Source of the DNA: Alistipes montrealensis
GTDB taxonomy: Bacteria > Bacteroidota > Bacteroidia > Bacteroidales > Rikenellaceae
DNA length: 64,000 nucleotides
Assembly (NCBI RefSeq): GCF_018362775.1
Contig: NZ_JAGYXY010000001.1
Coordinates: forward strand, 124,001-188,000
Direction of reading: 5' to 3'
Part shown: positions 36,051-45,318 of the stretch, one piece after another
Numbering within the stretch: the first letter of the stretch is position 1
Layout of the letters: each line of letters starts with the position of its first letter
Notes under the pieces: generated by a model
Database searches by the model: none
What the model was told of the DNA's origin: nothing
Seen by the model: only the letters and a program-made list of their open reading frames with translations
Made by a program: the position numbers and the translations under genes

Positions 36051-36908
36051 ATGACTTATGGCAAGAAAATAACCCTGTTTCTAATGGATGGCTCCGCAGA
36101 GGGGCGGATCAGTTGCGAATTGTCCAACTGGAATGGAAAAGCATACCGTCTCCCGAGAGCCTACGTCCGACAATGCGCGGATCGAAACGATATGGATAAC
36201 GCCGGTGTTTACATCCTATTCGGCAAGTCCGACAATACCGATAAAGAAGGTCTGGCGTATATCGGCGAAGCCGACGGCATCCTGAAACGATTGACACAAC
36301 ACCTCTCTCAAAAGGATTTCTGGAACGATGTCATCGTGTTTATCAGCAAAGACAATAACCTGAATAAGGCCCATATCAAATACATAGAAAACAGGTTATA
36401 CGAAGACGCCGATAAAGTTGGCCGCTACAAACTGGAAAATTCAAACACCCCTACCCGATCAACCATTTCCGAACCTGACGAGGCCGAGATGGAGGAATTT
36501 ATCGCAAATATCAAATTACTGATAGGCACACTGGGATTCAAGATCTTCGATCCACTGCTCTCAGAATCGAATACGAAAAAAAACACCAGAATGCTTTTTT
36601 TACACGGAGCCCGCGGAGCAAATGCCCAAGGAATCAGCACCACGGAAGGATTCGTCGTCATGAAAGACTCATTAATGGCAGGTTCCGTAACACTCTCTTA
36701 TACCGAAAATTACCAGCATTTACGCGAAAAACTGCTCGCCGACAAAATAGTAGTGGCAGAAGAAGGAGGCGTATTCCGGTTTACCAAGGATACATTATTT
36801 TCCAGTCCCTCTACGGCCGCAAGCATCATTATGGGCCGTTGTGCAAATGGCCTGCTGGAATGGAAAACCGACGACGGCCGCATTCTTAAAATGCTGGAAA
36901 CGGAGTGA
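36051..36908 (+). CDS. GIY-YIG nuclease-domain protein with DUF4357
   Basis: 285 residues. The GIY-YIG core is seen as VYILFG (about 52-57) and AYIGEADGILKRL (about 71-83), followed by KDFWNDVIVFISKDN and the helix with ENRLYE near residue 112, matching the nuclease fold of short GIY-YIG proteins. The C-terminal part (EGFVVMKDSLMAGSVTLSY, then NYQHLREKLL and FTKDTLFSSPSTAASIIMGR) matches DUF4357. Such proteins are uncharacterised and often lie among accessory or defence genes. Composition is more AT-rich than its neighbours, suggesting acquisition. Confidence 0.8.
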   Translation: MTYGKKITLFLMDGSAEGRISCELSNWNGKAYRLPRAYVRQCADRNDMDNAGVYILFGKSDNTDKEGLAYIGEADGILKRLTQHLSQKDFWNDVIVFISKDNNLNKAHIKYIENRLYEDADKVGRYKLENSNTPTRSTISEPDEAEMEEFIANIKLLIGTLGFKIFDPLLSESNTKKNTRMLFLHGARGANAQGISTTEGFVVMKDSLMAGSVTLSYTENYQHLREKLLADKIVVAEEGGVFRFTKDTLFSSPSTAASIIMGRCANGLLEWKTDDGRILKMLETE

Positions 36909-36928
36909 TCCCCTTCTTCACATAAAAA

Positions 36929-36963
36929 ATCAGGCCGAATGTAACATTCGGCCTGATCCTTTT
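36929..36963. terminator. Bidirectional terminator between GIY-YIG gene and argS
   Basis: ATCAGGCCGAATG (36929-36941) and CATTCGGCCTGAT (36945-36957), a perfect 13-bp stem with loop TAA; A-run before and T-run after serve both convergent genes. Confidence 0.92.
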
Positions 36964-36971
36964 TCAAAATC

Positions 36972-38759
36972 TTACATCCGTTCGGGAACGTCGATGCCCA
37001 GCAGTTTCATGCCCTCCTTGATGACGCGGGCGACCTGCTGCGCCAGCCTAAGGCGCATCTTGCGCACCTCGGCGTTCTCTTCCTTGAGGATCGAATGATC
37101 GTGGTAGTAGCCGTTGAACTGCTTGGCAAGTTCGTAGACATAGGCTCCGACGACCGACGGCGCGAAGTTCTCGCCGGCGGCCTTCACCACGGCGGGGTAT
37201 TCCGTCAATGCTTTCACCAGGTCGATCTCCTCGGGCAGGTAATCGGCGGCAGCGGCTCCTTCGAAGTCGATTCCGGCCTCAGCGGCTTTGCGCAGCACCG
37301 AACGGATACGCGCGTGGGTATACTGGATGAAGGGACCCGTATTGCCGTTGAAGTCGATCGACTCGCGGGGATCGAACAACATCGTCTTTCGGGGGTCGAC
37401 CTTTAATATAAAGTACTTGAGCGCTCCCAGTCCGACCATCGTCGAAACGGCAGAAGCCTCTTCCTCCGAGCATCCGTCGAGTTTGCCCAGTTCGGCCGAC
37501 ATTTCGCGGGCCGTGGCGACCATGCCTTCGATCAGGTCGTCGGCATCGACCACCGTGCCTTCGCGCGACTTCATCTTGCCCTCGGGAAGCTCCACCATGC
37601 CGTAGGACAGGTGGGTGATATGGTCGCTCCAGTCGGCATAGCCCAGTTTCTTGAGCACGAGTTTCAGGACCTGGAAATGGTAGTTCTGCTCGTTGCCCAC
37701 GACGTAGATCATGTCGTCGAGTTTATTATCCTCGAAGCGGCGGAAGGCCGTGCCGAGGTCCTGCGTCATGTAGACCGACGTACCGTCGCCGCGCAGCAGC
37801 AGTTTTTCGTCGAGTCCGTCGGCCGTGAGGTCGATCCACACCGAATTGTCCTCGCGGCGGTAGAAAACGCCCTTTTTGAGCCCCTCCTCGACGAGCGACT
37901 TGCCCAGCAGGTAGGTCTGCGACTCGTAATAGATTTTGTCGAAATCGACACCCAGCGCTTTGTAGGTCACATCGAAGCCTTCGTAGACCCAGCCGTTCAT
38001 CGTCTCCCAAAGCCCGTAGACTTCCGGGTCTTTGGCCTCCCACTTACGCAGCATCTCCTGCGCTTCGAGCATGACCGGGGCGTTCTTCTTGGCCTCGTCT
38101 TCCGACCGTCCCTGCGCCATGAGCTCCTTGACCTGGGCTTTATAGTGTTTGTCGAACTCCACGTAATACTTGCCTACAAGGTGGTCGCCCTTCATACCCG
38201 ACGATGCAGGCGTCTCGCCGTTCCCGTAGAGTTTCCAGGCCAGCATCGACTTGCAGATGTGGATGCCTCGGTCGTTCACCAGGTTGGCCTTGATGACCGT
38301 GTGGCCGTTGGCCTTGAGGATCTGCGCCACGGAGTAACCCAGCAGGTTGTTGCGGATATGCCCCAGGTGGAGCGGCTTGTTGGTGTTGGGCGAGGAGTAC
38401 TCGACCATCACGGTGCGGCCCGTTGCGGGAGCCTGCCCGAACTGCGCGTCGGCAGCGACCTCGGCGAAGCGGGCCGCCCAGAACGCACTGTCGAGCGAAA
38501 GATTCAGGAAACCTTTGATCACGTTGAACGACGCGATCTCGGGAACATTAGCCGTCATATATTCGCCGATCTCGGCAGCGGTAGCCTCGGGCGACTTGCG
38601 GCTTCGTCGGAGCAGCGGGAACGTCACGAGGGTATAGTCGCCCTCGAACTCCTTGCGGGTCTTCTGAATCTGCAACTGCTCGTCGCCGAGCTCACCGTAA
38701 AGCGCCTCCACCGACCGGCGGACCGCATCCGAAATAAAGGTTTCGATATTCATATCCAA
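36972..38759 (-). CDS. argS: Arginyl-tRNA synthetase
   Basis: 595 residues, class I. Charges tRNA-Arg in the cytoplasm. N-terminal Arg-tRNA synthetase domain, then EYSSPNTNKPLHLGHIRNN with the HIGH-type motif HLGH, the KMSKS-type loop GKMKSREGTVV, and the C-terminal DALR anticodon domain ending RLAQQVARVIKEGMKLLGID. Length is normal. Divergent from the CNNM gene, with a promoter in the 117-base gap. Confidence 0.97.
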   Translation of the reverse strand: MDMNIETFISDAVRRSVEALYGELGDEQLQIQKTRKEFEGDYTLVTFPLLRRSRKSPEATAAEIGEYMTANVPEIASFNVIKGFLNLSLDSAFWAARFAEVAADAQFGQAPATGRTVMVEYSSPNTNKPLHLGHIRNNLLGYSVAQILKANGHTVIKANLVNDRGIHICKSMLAWKLYGNGETPASSGMKGDHLVGKYYVEFDKHYKAQVKELMAQGRSEDEAKKNAPVMLEAQEMLRKWEAKDPEVYGLWETMNGWVYEGFDVTYKALGVDFDKIYYESQTYLLGKSLVEEGLKKGVFYRREDNSVWIDLTADGLDEKLLLRGDGTSVYMTQDLGTAFRRFEDNKLDDMIYVVGNEQNYHFQVLKLVLKKLGYADWSDHITHLSYGMVELPEGKMKSREGTVVDADDLIEGMVATAREMSAELGKLDGCSEEEASAVSTMVGLGALKYFILKVDPRKTMLFDPRESIDFNGNTGPFIQYTHARIRSVLRKAAEAGIDFEGAAAADYLPEEIDLVKALTEYPAVVKAAGENFAPSVVGAYVYELAKQFNGYYHDHSILKEENAEVRKMRLRLAQQVARVIKEGMKLLGIDVPERM

Positions 38760-38772
38760 TAGATTTTGCCTG

Positions 38773-38780
38773 CAAATTTA
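38773..38780 (-). promoter_or_regulatory. -7 box of argS
   Basis: Minus strand TAAATTTG, 13 bases before the start; a TTGG about 19 bases upstream is a partial -33. Confidence 0.5.
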
Positions 38781-38820
38781 GCGTTTTTCGGCGAATAACC
38801 AATCCCGAGCCGCGATATTC

Positions 38821-38851
38821 TTTGGTTTTGCCCCGGCTTGTACTATCTTTG
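38821..38851 (+). promoter_or_regulatory. Bacteroidota promoter of the CNNM/dus operon
   Basis: TTTG (38821-38824), a 19-base spacer, TATCTTTG (38844-38851), 25 bases before the ATG at 38877. A full consensus match. Confidence 0.8.
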
Positions 38852-38876
38852 CAACACAAAACCGACAAGACATTCC

Positions 38877-40148
38877 ATGGAAATTCTCGTCATTCTACTG
38901 CTGATCCTGCTCAACGGACTGTTCGCCATGTCCGAGATCGCACTCATATCGGCCCGCCGGTCGAATCTGGAGATGCAGGCCCGGCAAGGCAGCGCAGGGG
39001 CGCGCCAAGCCCTGAAGCTGGCCAAAGACCCCGACCGGTTTCTTTCGACAGTACAGATCGGCATCACCCTGATCGGCATTCTCACGGGTATTTACTCCGG
39101 CGACACGCTGGCAACGAAATTCGGCAGCGACCTGGCCCGGCTGGGTATTCCGCTGCGCACGGCGACCATCACGGCACAGGTCACGATCATCATCGTAGTC
39201 ACCTACCTCACGATCATCTTCGGCGAACTGGTCCCCAAACGCATCGGCATGAACGCCGCCGAACGGGCTGCAAAGATCGTCGCACGCCCGATGCGGTGGC
39301 TTTCGATCGTAGCGTCGCCCTTCGTCTGGCTGCTCTCCAAAAGCACATCGGGGATCACCCGGCTGCTGGGGATGCAACGGGCCGAAAGCAAAGTCACCGA
39401 GGCGGAAATCCGCTCGATTATCCAGGAAGGCGCCGAGGACGGCGAAGTGCAGAAAGTCGAACAGCAAATCATGGGACGCGTCTTCTCGCTGGGCGACCGC
39501 ACGGTGGAGTCGATCATGACCCACCGCAGCGACATGGTGTGGATCGATGCTGCGATGGATGCCGCGCAAATTCGCGAACTGGTGGCCCGGGCCCCGCACA
39601 ACCGCTACCCCGTCGCCGAAGGAAGCCTCGACAAACTGCTGGGCGTGGTCTACCTCAAAGACCTGTTCCTCCACCTGGGCGACGACGGGTTCGACCTGCG
39701 CGCACAGGTTGTCCCGGCAAAATTCTTTCACGAAGGATTCGAGGTATACAACGCCCTCGAACAGTTGCGCAGCGAGCAGTTGGGCTACGGCATCATCTGC
39801 GACGAGTTCGGCGTGACGCGGGGCATTATTACCCTGCGCGACATCTTCGAAGCCCTCGTCGGCGAACTTCCCGATTCGCGCGAAGAGCCCGACATCATAC
39901 AGCGCGAAGACGGCAGCTGCCTGGTCGACGGGCAATGCCCGTTCTACGATTTCCTTGCCTGGTTCGGCATGGAAAACGTCCTCCCCCACAACGCCTACAA
40001 CACCGTCAGCGGCCTGATCCTCGACCACCTGGCCCACATTCCCGCCACGGGCGAGAAGCTGGAATGGAACGGTTTCACGTTTGAAATCGTGGACATGGAC
40101 GGGGCGCGTATCGACAAAATCCTCGTCAGCCAGAAACAACAATTATGA
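38877..40148 (+). CDS. CNNM/CorC-HlyC family membrane protein
   Basis: 423 residues from ATG 38877. N-terminal DUF21 membrane domain with four hydrophobic segments (MEILVILLLILLNGLFAMSE at the start; TIIIVVTYLTIIFGELVPKR), then paired CBS domains (about 205-330) and a C-terminal CorC_HlyC domain. Family members are magnesium/cobalt transporters or their regulators in the inner membrane; the old hemolysin name is misleading. Overlaps dus by four bases. Confidence 0.88.
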   Translation: MEILVILLLILLNGLFAMSEIALISARRSNLEMQARQGSAGARQALKLAKDPDRFLSTVQIGITLIGILTGIYSGDTLATKFGSDLARLGIPLRTATITAQVTIIIVVTYLTIIFGELVPKRIGMNAAERAAKIVARPMRWLSIVASPFVWLLSKSTSGITRLLGMQRAESKVTEAEIRSIIQEGAEDGEVQKVEQQIMGRVFSLGDRTVESIMTHRSDMVWIDAAMDAAQIRELVARAPHNRYPVAEGSLDKLLGVVYLKDLFLHLGDDGFDLRAQVVPAKFFHEGFEVYNALEQLRSEQLGYGIICDEFGVTRGIITLRDIFEALVGELPDSREEPDIIQREDGSCLVDGQCPFYDFLAWFGMENVLPHNAYNTVSGLILDHLAHIPATGEKLEWNGFTFEIVDMDGARIDKILVSQKQQL

Positions 40149-41167
40149 GAATAGCAGACATCGAACTGGGCGAACGCCCCCTGCTGCTCGCGCCGATGGA
40201 GGACGTGACCGATCCGTCGTTCCGCTACATGTGCAAACGCTTCGGCGCCGACATGGTCTACACGGAGTTCATCTCGTCGGACGGCCTGATCCGCGACGCG
40301 GCGAAATCGCTCAAGAAGCTCGAAATCGACGACACGGAACGCCCCGTAGGCATTCAGATATACGGACACCTGATCGAACCGATGGTCGAAGCGGCGCGCA
40401 TGGCCGAAGCGGCCGATCCCGATGTCATCGACATCAATTTCGGATGCCCGGTGAAGAAGATCGCCGGACGCGGAGCCGGTTCGGGTATGATGCGCGACGT
40501 GCCGCTGATGGTCGAAATGACACGGCAGATCGTGGCGGCAGTCAGAAAGCCCGTAACCGTGAAAACCCGCCTCGGATGGGACGAGGAATCGAAAAATATC
40601 GAAGAAATAGCCCTGCGGTTACAGGATACGGGCATTGCGGCCCTCACGATCCATGGCCGCACACGGGCGCAGATGTACCGCGGCGAAGCCGACTGGACGC
40701 TGATCGGGAAGGTAAAGAACAATCCGCAGATACACATTCCGATCATCGGCAACGGCGATGTCGATTCGGGTCCCAAAGCCAAAGAGATGTTCGACCGCTA
40801 CGGTGTGGACGGCGTGATGATCGGCCGTGCGACCTACGGCCGGCCGTGGATATTCCGCGAAGTGAAACACTTCCTCGCGACGGGCGAAGTACTGCCGCAG
40901 CCATCGGTCGTCGAACGGGTGGCCATCGCAAAAGAGCACCTGCAGAAATCGCTCGAAATCAAAGGCGACCACGTCGGCATCCTCGAAATGCGGCGCCACA
41001 TGACCAACTACTTCAAGGGGCTGCCCGACTTCAAGCCCACGCGGCTGAAACTCGTAACGTCGCTCGACATCGCGGAATTGTTCGCAACGCTCGACCAAAT
41101 CGCCGAACGCTGGGGCGGTTACGACCTGAGCGGAGCGGTTCCCGCACCGCTGTCGCACAACCTCTGA
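40145..41167 (+). CDS. dus: tRNA-dihydrouridine synthase (DusB-like)
   Basis: 340 residues. FMN-dependent enzyme that reduces uridines in the tRNA D-loop. Motifs: LAPMEDVTDPSFR at the start, DINFGCPVKKIAGRGAGSGM with the catalytic Cys (about residue 101), VKTRLGWDEE, LTIHGRTRAQMY and IGNGDVDS. Length and motif order fit DusB. It is the second gene of a two-gene operon. Confidence 0.93.
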   Translation: MRIADIELGERPLLLAPMEDVTDPSFRYMCKRFGADMVYTEFISSDGLIRDAAKSLKKLEIDDTERPVGIQIYGHLIEPMVEAARMAEAADPDVIDINFGCPVKKIAGRGAGSGMMRDVPLMVEMTRQIVAAVRKPVTVKTRLGWDEESKNIEEIALRLQDTGIAALTIHGRTRAQMYRGEADWTLIGKVKNNPQIHIPIIGNGDVDSGPKAKEMFDRYGVDGVMIGRATYGRPWIFREVKHFLATGEVLPQPSVVERVAIAKEHLQKSLEIKGDHVGILEMRRHMTNYFKGLPDFKPTRLKLVTSLDIAELFATLDQIAERWGGYDLSGAVPAPLSHNL

Positions 41168-41175
41168 AAACAGAA

Positions 41176-41202
41176 AATGCCGGAGTCTGGGACTCCGGCA
41201 TT
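41176..41202. terminator. Terminator between dus and the GH125 gene
   Basis: AATGCCGGAGTC (41176-41187) and GACTCCGGCATT (41191-41202), a perfect 12-bp stem with a 3-base loop between convergent genes. Confidence 0.9.
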
Positions 41203-41222
41203 TATTTTCTGTGTTTCGGCCT

Positions 41223-42719
41223 TTACTGAACCGTGATGCTGTTCAGCAGATCCGTCTTGCCCTCATTCACCAGCTTCAGGATCAGCTCCCCGAACAGCGT
41301 GTTCTGCCACGCGAACCACGAACGCGTAAACTTCGCTGGATCGTCCTTGTGGAAAGATTCGTGCATGAAGCCCGTGCCGGCGTCCGTCGTCAGCAGCATC
41401 TCAATGCAGCGTTTGATCTCGGCGTCGTCCGTAGACGTGAAGGCCTTCATCATGATACTCATCGGCCAGATCATGTCGTAACCGATATGGGGACCTCCGA
41501 TACCTTCGCCCGCCGAGCCTTTGAAAAAGTAAGGGTTCGATTCGCTCCAGACGAAACGGCGCGTATTCCGGTAAACAGGGTCCTTCACATCCATATCACC
41601 CAGGTAGGGCATAGCAAGAAGGCTCGGGACGTTTGCGTCGTCCATCAAAAAGCGGTTCCCGTAGCCGTCGACCTCGAAGGCGTAGATCTTCCCGAATTCC
41701 GGGTGATCGCAGGTCGCGTATTTCCGGAGAGCCGTCTCCACCTCGTCGGCCAAAGCACGGCACTCCGAAGCCAGCGACTTCTCCTTGTTCACCTTCGTCA
41801 GGATTTCAGAAGCTTTGCGAAGCGACGTAACAGCGAAGAAGTTCGAGGGAACCAGGAACAGGAACGTCGTGGCGTCGTCCGAGGGACGGAACACCGAGGC
41901 GATAAGGCCCACCGGGTTGACAGGGTTGCCCTTGCCGTCGTTGCAGACCGTATCCAACTGGCGTTCCGTGCGACGCTGGAACGTATAGGGACCCACACCA
42001 TCCTTGCGCTGTTGTTCGCGGAACGTACGGAGGATATTCTTTACCGCGGCAAGCCAGTGTTCGTCGAAGACCGAAGCGTCGCCCGTGATCTTCCAGTACT
42101 CGTAGGCCAGGCGAAGCGGGTAGCACAGCGAGTCGATCTCCCATTTGCGTTCGTGGAGTTCAGGGCGCATCTGCGTCTTGTCCTTCATCCACTGGTGGTC
42201 CGGGTTCGGATCGTAGGGGTCCAGGAACGCGTTCGCGTAAGGGTCCAGTTCGATGCACTTCATCTGCCGACGGATCACACCGGCGAGCATCCGACGAAGG
42301 TGTTCGTCCTTATGGGCCAGTTGCAGGTAGGGCCACACCTGGGCCCCGGAGTCCCGGAGCCACATCGCATGGATGTCGCCCGTATAGACCACCGTATCGT
42401 CCTTGCCGTTATCGTCCGTGCGGTAGCGAACGGTCGTGTCCAGCGTATTGGGAAAGCAGTTCTCGAACATCCAAGCCAGTTTCCGGTTCGTAAGGACAAC
42501 TTTGATTCGTGCGATCTCAGATTCGACGGCCGACGATTGGAACAACCGCTCCGATGCCGACGGACGCTTCGTTTGAGTGTAGTCGGGAACTACGGCAGAA
42601 ACGCGTGTCGCATCCGAGACAATAAGCTGGGCGGCGGACGCCCCCGAGCATACGACGACGCTAAACAAAGCGGCGAGGGCGAAAATTTGGATTTTTGTGT
42701 TTTTCTTCATCTTTTTCAA
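41223..42719 (-). CDS. GH125 exo-alpha-1,6-mannosidase, exported
   Basis: 498 residues with a signal peptide (IQIFALAALFSVVVCSGASA). Typical GH125 features: YTGDIHAMWLRDSGAQVWPY near residue 115, DPYANAFLDPYD, ERKWEIDSLCYPLRLAYEYW, and the C-terminal MHESFHKDDPAKFTRSWFAW. It removes terminal alpha-1,6-linked mannose, as on N-glycans or yeast mannan. Directly downstream of the GH76 gene on the minus strand (18-base gap), so exo- and endo-acting mannan enzymes are made together. Confidence 0.92.
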   Translation of the reverse strand: MKKMKKNTKIQIFALAALFSVVVCSGASAAQLIVSDATRVSAVVPDYTQTKRPSASERLFQSSAVESEIARIKVVLTNRKLAWMFENCFPNTLDTTVRYRTDDNGKDDTVVYTGDIHAMWLRDSGAQVWPYLQLAHKDEHLRRMLAGVIRRQMKCIELDPYANAFLDPYDPNPDHQWMKDKTQMRPELHERKWEIDSLCYPLRLAYEYWKITGDASVFDEHWLAAVKNILRTFREQQRKDGVGPYTFQRRTERQLDTVCNDGKGNPVNPVGLIASVFRPSDDATTFLFLVPSNFFAVTSLRKASEILTKVNKEKSLASECRALADEVETALRKYATCDHPEFGKIYAFEVDGYGNRFLMDDANVPSLLAMPYLGDMDVKDPVYRNTRRFVWSESNPYFFKGSAGEGIGGPHIGYDMIWPMSIMMKAFTSTDDAEIKRCIEMLLTTDAGTGFMHESFHKDDPAKFTRSWFAWQNTLFGELILKLVNEGKTDLLNSITVQ

Positions 42720-42737
42720 TATGATTTTAAAGTTCGG

Positions 42738-43916
42738 TTAGTCGGTTACGTCTGCCATCCGGGCAAACATCTCGGCCAGCGCAGCCTGTGAAAGCAACCA
42801 CTTGCGCCCCTCGCGGCCCCGGCCGCTCCAGTCGGCGAGAAAACCCCGGCTGTCGCGGGCATGCGTCCACGCATGGTCGAGTGTCTCGCGGAAAGCATCC
42901 AGATACACCTCACGGCCGTCTTCACGGTAAAGTTCGATAAATCCGCGCAGCATCACGGCATCGAACCAGATTTTGTCACGCCGCAGGATTCGGACGGAAC
43001 CGCCGCCGGGCTTGTGGAGGGGCCGGAAAAAATGGGACAGGCAGGACGCTGCCGTCTCGCGCGCTTCGGCAAGGTAGCGTTTCTTGCCGGTGATGCGGTA
43101 AAGCAGGGCGCCCGCCTGGATCATCTGGCCGCTGTTGTAGGAAAACTTGGTCTTGTTGAGCGTTCCCTTCAGCGAGATATTGTCGAAATAGAGGTTGTCG
43201 GAGGGGTCGAGAAGCCGTTTGCGCGTCCACTCGTAAAGGATGCGGCCCTGTTCGAGGTAGTGCTCTTTGCCGGTCGCCAGGTAGAGTTTCAGGGCAAAGA
43301 CAGCCCCGGGGGCATTCGAGCAGGTGTTCTTCGAACCTTTTTTCTGCTCGCACCAATAGATGCCGCCTCCGAGTTTGTCGTCGGTTCCGCTGGCGATAAA
43401 AAGCCAGATACGCTCCGCCTCGTTGAGAAAACGCTGCTGACGGGTTGCGGTGTAAAGGTCGGTAAAGTCGATACCGAGCCAGATATTGTCGTCGTAGAAA
43501 CGGTCCGAAGCCGGCGCCGAAGCAATATAGGAGGCATAGGCGAAAGGCCGGCGGCGCACATCGCCGTATTCCCGCAGCCCGGGCAGCACCACCGAGTCGA
43601 GCAGAGGGCCGTAGGTCTCCCACCCCTGCGTTTCGACCAGCACGGCGACAGCCGAGAGCGTTCCCGAGAAGGGCCACAGGTAGGAAAACTGATTGGCGGC
43701 GGATTCCCCGGCAAGGTAGGTGGCTTTATAGGAAGCGTCGTCGGGATAGTTTTCCCGGAGTAACCGAGTCCCCGGAACCGAATAATAGGTATAGAGCGAA
43801 TCGAGCGTCGCCGTGGCGCGCCGGGCATATTCGCCGCCCCGGTCCGCGGCTGCGAAGCCCGAGGCGAAAACGACGCAGAAAACGAAGGCAAGGGCCGGGC
43901 TTTTGAAGAGTGGCAT
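42738..43916 (-). CDS. GH76 endo-alpha-1,6-mannanase
   Basis: 392 residues from the ATG at 43914-43916, which gives a signal peptide (FKSPALAFVFCVVFASGFAA); longer in-frame extensions upstream lack coding character. (alpha/alpha)6-barrel protein with the catalytic aspartate pair Asp142-Asp143 in RFYDDNIWLGID, YSYLWPFSGT-type aromatic stretch near residue 78 and FSYNSGQMIQAGALLYRITG. Cleaves the alpha-1,6-mannan backbone. Transcribed with GH125 and divergently from the GH43-like gene. Confidence 0.88.
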   Translation of the reverse strand: MPLFKSPALAFVFCVVFASGFAAADRGGEYARRATATLDSLYTYYSVPGTRLLRENYPDDASYKATYLAGESAANQFSYLWPFSGTLSAVAVLVETQGWETYGPLLDSVVLPGLREYGDVRRRPFAYASYIASAPASDRFYDDNIWLGIDFTDLYTATRQQRFLNEAERIWLFIASGTDDKLGGGIYWCEQKKGSKNTCSNAPGAVFALKLYLATGKEHYLEQGRILYEWTRKRLLDPSDNLYFDNISLKGTLNKTKFSYNSGQMIQAGALLYRITGKKRYLAEARETAASCLSHFFRPLHKPGGGSVRILRRDKIWFDAVMLRGFIELYREDGREVYLDAFRETLDHAWTHARDSRGFLADWSGRGREGRKWLLSQAALAEMFARMADVTD

Positions 43917-43945
43917 AAATAAAAAACGCTTTTTTGATTTGCATA

Positions 43946-43953
43946 CAAATTTA
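43946..43953 (-). promoter_or_regulatory. -7 box of the GH76-GH125 unit
   Basis: Minus strand TAAATTTG, 29 bases before the GH76 start. The -33 element is weak. The rest of the 217-base divergent gap (43917-44133) shows no other clear element. Confidence 0.4.
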
Positions 43954-44133
43954 GACAGATTCGCCGGTCCGGAACACCAATATTTGACCAATCGACGACA
44001 TATTTCCGTCAATGAAGCACCTCCAGGCCTATTTTGACTAAATCCTGCTTTTTTCTGATCAAAATATAGCGGGTAAAGAATTATTATTTCCGAAATTTGT
44101 ATTCGGAAACAAGACCTTAAAACCGACCCAACT

Positions 44134-45318
44134 ATGAAAATCCCCGTAAATACTGCGTCGCTATGCCGGACTGCGGGCCTGATCATTCCGAGTCTGCTGT
44201 TCGCCCTGTTCACCTCGTGCGCAGGAAAAGAGACGGCCGACGACGACCTCTTCGAAAATCCCATCATCCTCAAATACGAAAATACGTCGATCTTTTTCCA
44301 CGAAGGATTGTACTATTACATTACCAATTCGAACGGCAACCTGGGACTCTATGCCGACGCGGACCCGACACGGCTCGAACAGTCCGAGCCCTGCGTCGTG
44401 TGCCGGGCCAAACAGGAATACGGGCTGCTCCACATCTGGCATCCCCAGCTTGTGAATATCCGCGGAAAGTGGTATATCTACCTCAGCGCCGACGACGGCA
44501 ACACGGACAACCACCAGATATACGTGTTGGAAAATCAGGAAAAGGATCCCCGCACAGGGACGTTTACGATGCGCGGACGGATCAAAACCGATCCGGACGA
44601 CAATTGGGCCATCCACGCCCATGCTTTCGAATACGACGGGGAACTCTACATGATCTGGTCGGGATGGGAGTCGCGCCGTGTTTACGCCGAGACGCAGGGC
44701 ATCTACATCGCCAAGCTGGAAAACCCCTGGACGCAAAGCACCTCCCGGGTACGGATTTCGGTCCCCGAATACGAATGGGAACGGCAATGGGTAAACCCCA
44801 ACGGGTATAAAACCGCATACCCGGTCTATGTCAACGAGGCTCCGTTCTTCTTCGGGAACGACCGCACGGACCGGCTCTACATCTACTATTCGGCCAGCGC
44901 CATGTGGACCCCCTACTACGCAATCGGCGAACTGTCGGCAGCGAAAGGCAGCGACCTGCTCAACGCCGCGTCGTGGAAAAAGAAGAGCAAGCCCGTCTTC
45001 TCGATGAACGACCCTTCGTGGAAAAAAGCAGCGGAAAACCAGACTCCGGCCGCGGCGGGCGTCTATGCCCCGGGGTCCCCCTTCATCATCCCTTCGCCCG
45101 ACGGAACCGAGTATTTCCTGGTTTACATGGCCCGCGATATCGTAGGAGACCCCTACCGGCCCTATTCGCGCACGGTACGCATGCAGAAAATCGGATTTTC
45201 GGCAGAGGGAACCCCGGAGTTAGGAAAACCCGAACCGATCGGCAAAGCGCTGAAAAAGCCATCAGGCGTAAAATCTACATCTAAAAAGCTTAACACAACG
45301 AACGATGAATCCAAGTAA
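44134..45318 (+). CDS. GH43-like propeller lipoprotein lacking two catalytic carboxylates
   Basis: 394 residues, lipobox Cys29 (LFALFTSCAGKE). The fold signature of GH43 arabinosidase-type propellers is unmistakable: HIWHPQLVNIRGKWYIYLSA, NHQIYVLENQEKDPRTGTF, YMIWSGWE, VYVNEAPFF, ASWKKKSKPVF. Compared with the family consensus as I know it, the base Asp (ADPW-type motif) is Asn50 (YENTSI), the pKa-modulating Asp (AIDG-type) is His161 (AIHAHAF), and only the acid Glu235 (NEAP) remains. It may be a binding protein, or use another mechanism. The sulfatase start overlaps its last 14 bases. Confidence 0.7.
   Translation: MKIPVNTASLCRTAGLIIPSLLFALFTSCAGKETADDDLFENPIILKYENTSIFFHEGLYYYITNSNGNLGLYADADPTRLEQSEPCVVCRAKQEYGLLHIWHPQLVNIRGKWYIYLSADDGNTDNHQIYVLENQEKDPRTGTFTMRGRIKTDPDDNWAIHAHAFEYDGELYMIWSGWESRRVYAETQGIYIAKLENPWTQSTSRVRISVPEYEWERQWVNPNGYKTAYPVYVNEAPFFFGNDRTDRLYIYYSASAMWTPYYAIGELSAAKGSDLLNAASWKKKSKPVFSMNDPSWKKAAENQTPAAAGVYAPGSPFIIPSPDGTEYFLVYMARDIVGDPYRPYSRTVRMQKIGFSAEGTPELGKPEPIGKALKKPSGVKSTSKKLNTTNDESK

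Noticed and set aside
43917..44273. Upstream extension of the GH76 frame
   Set aside because: It would overlap the divergent GH43-like gene and bury the signal peptide.
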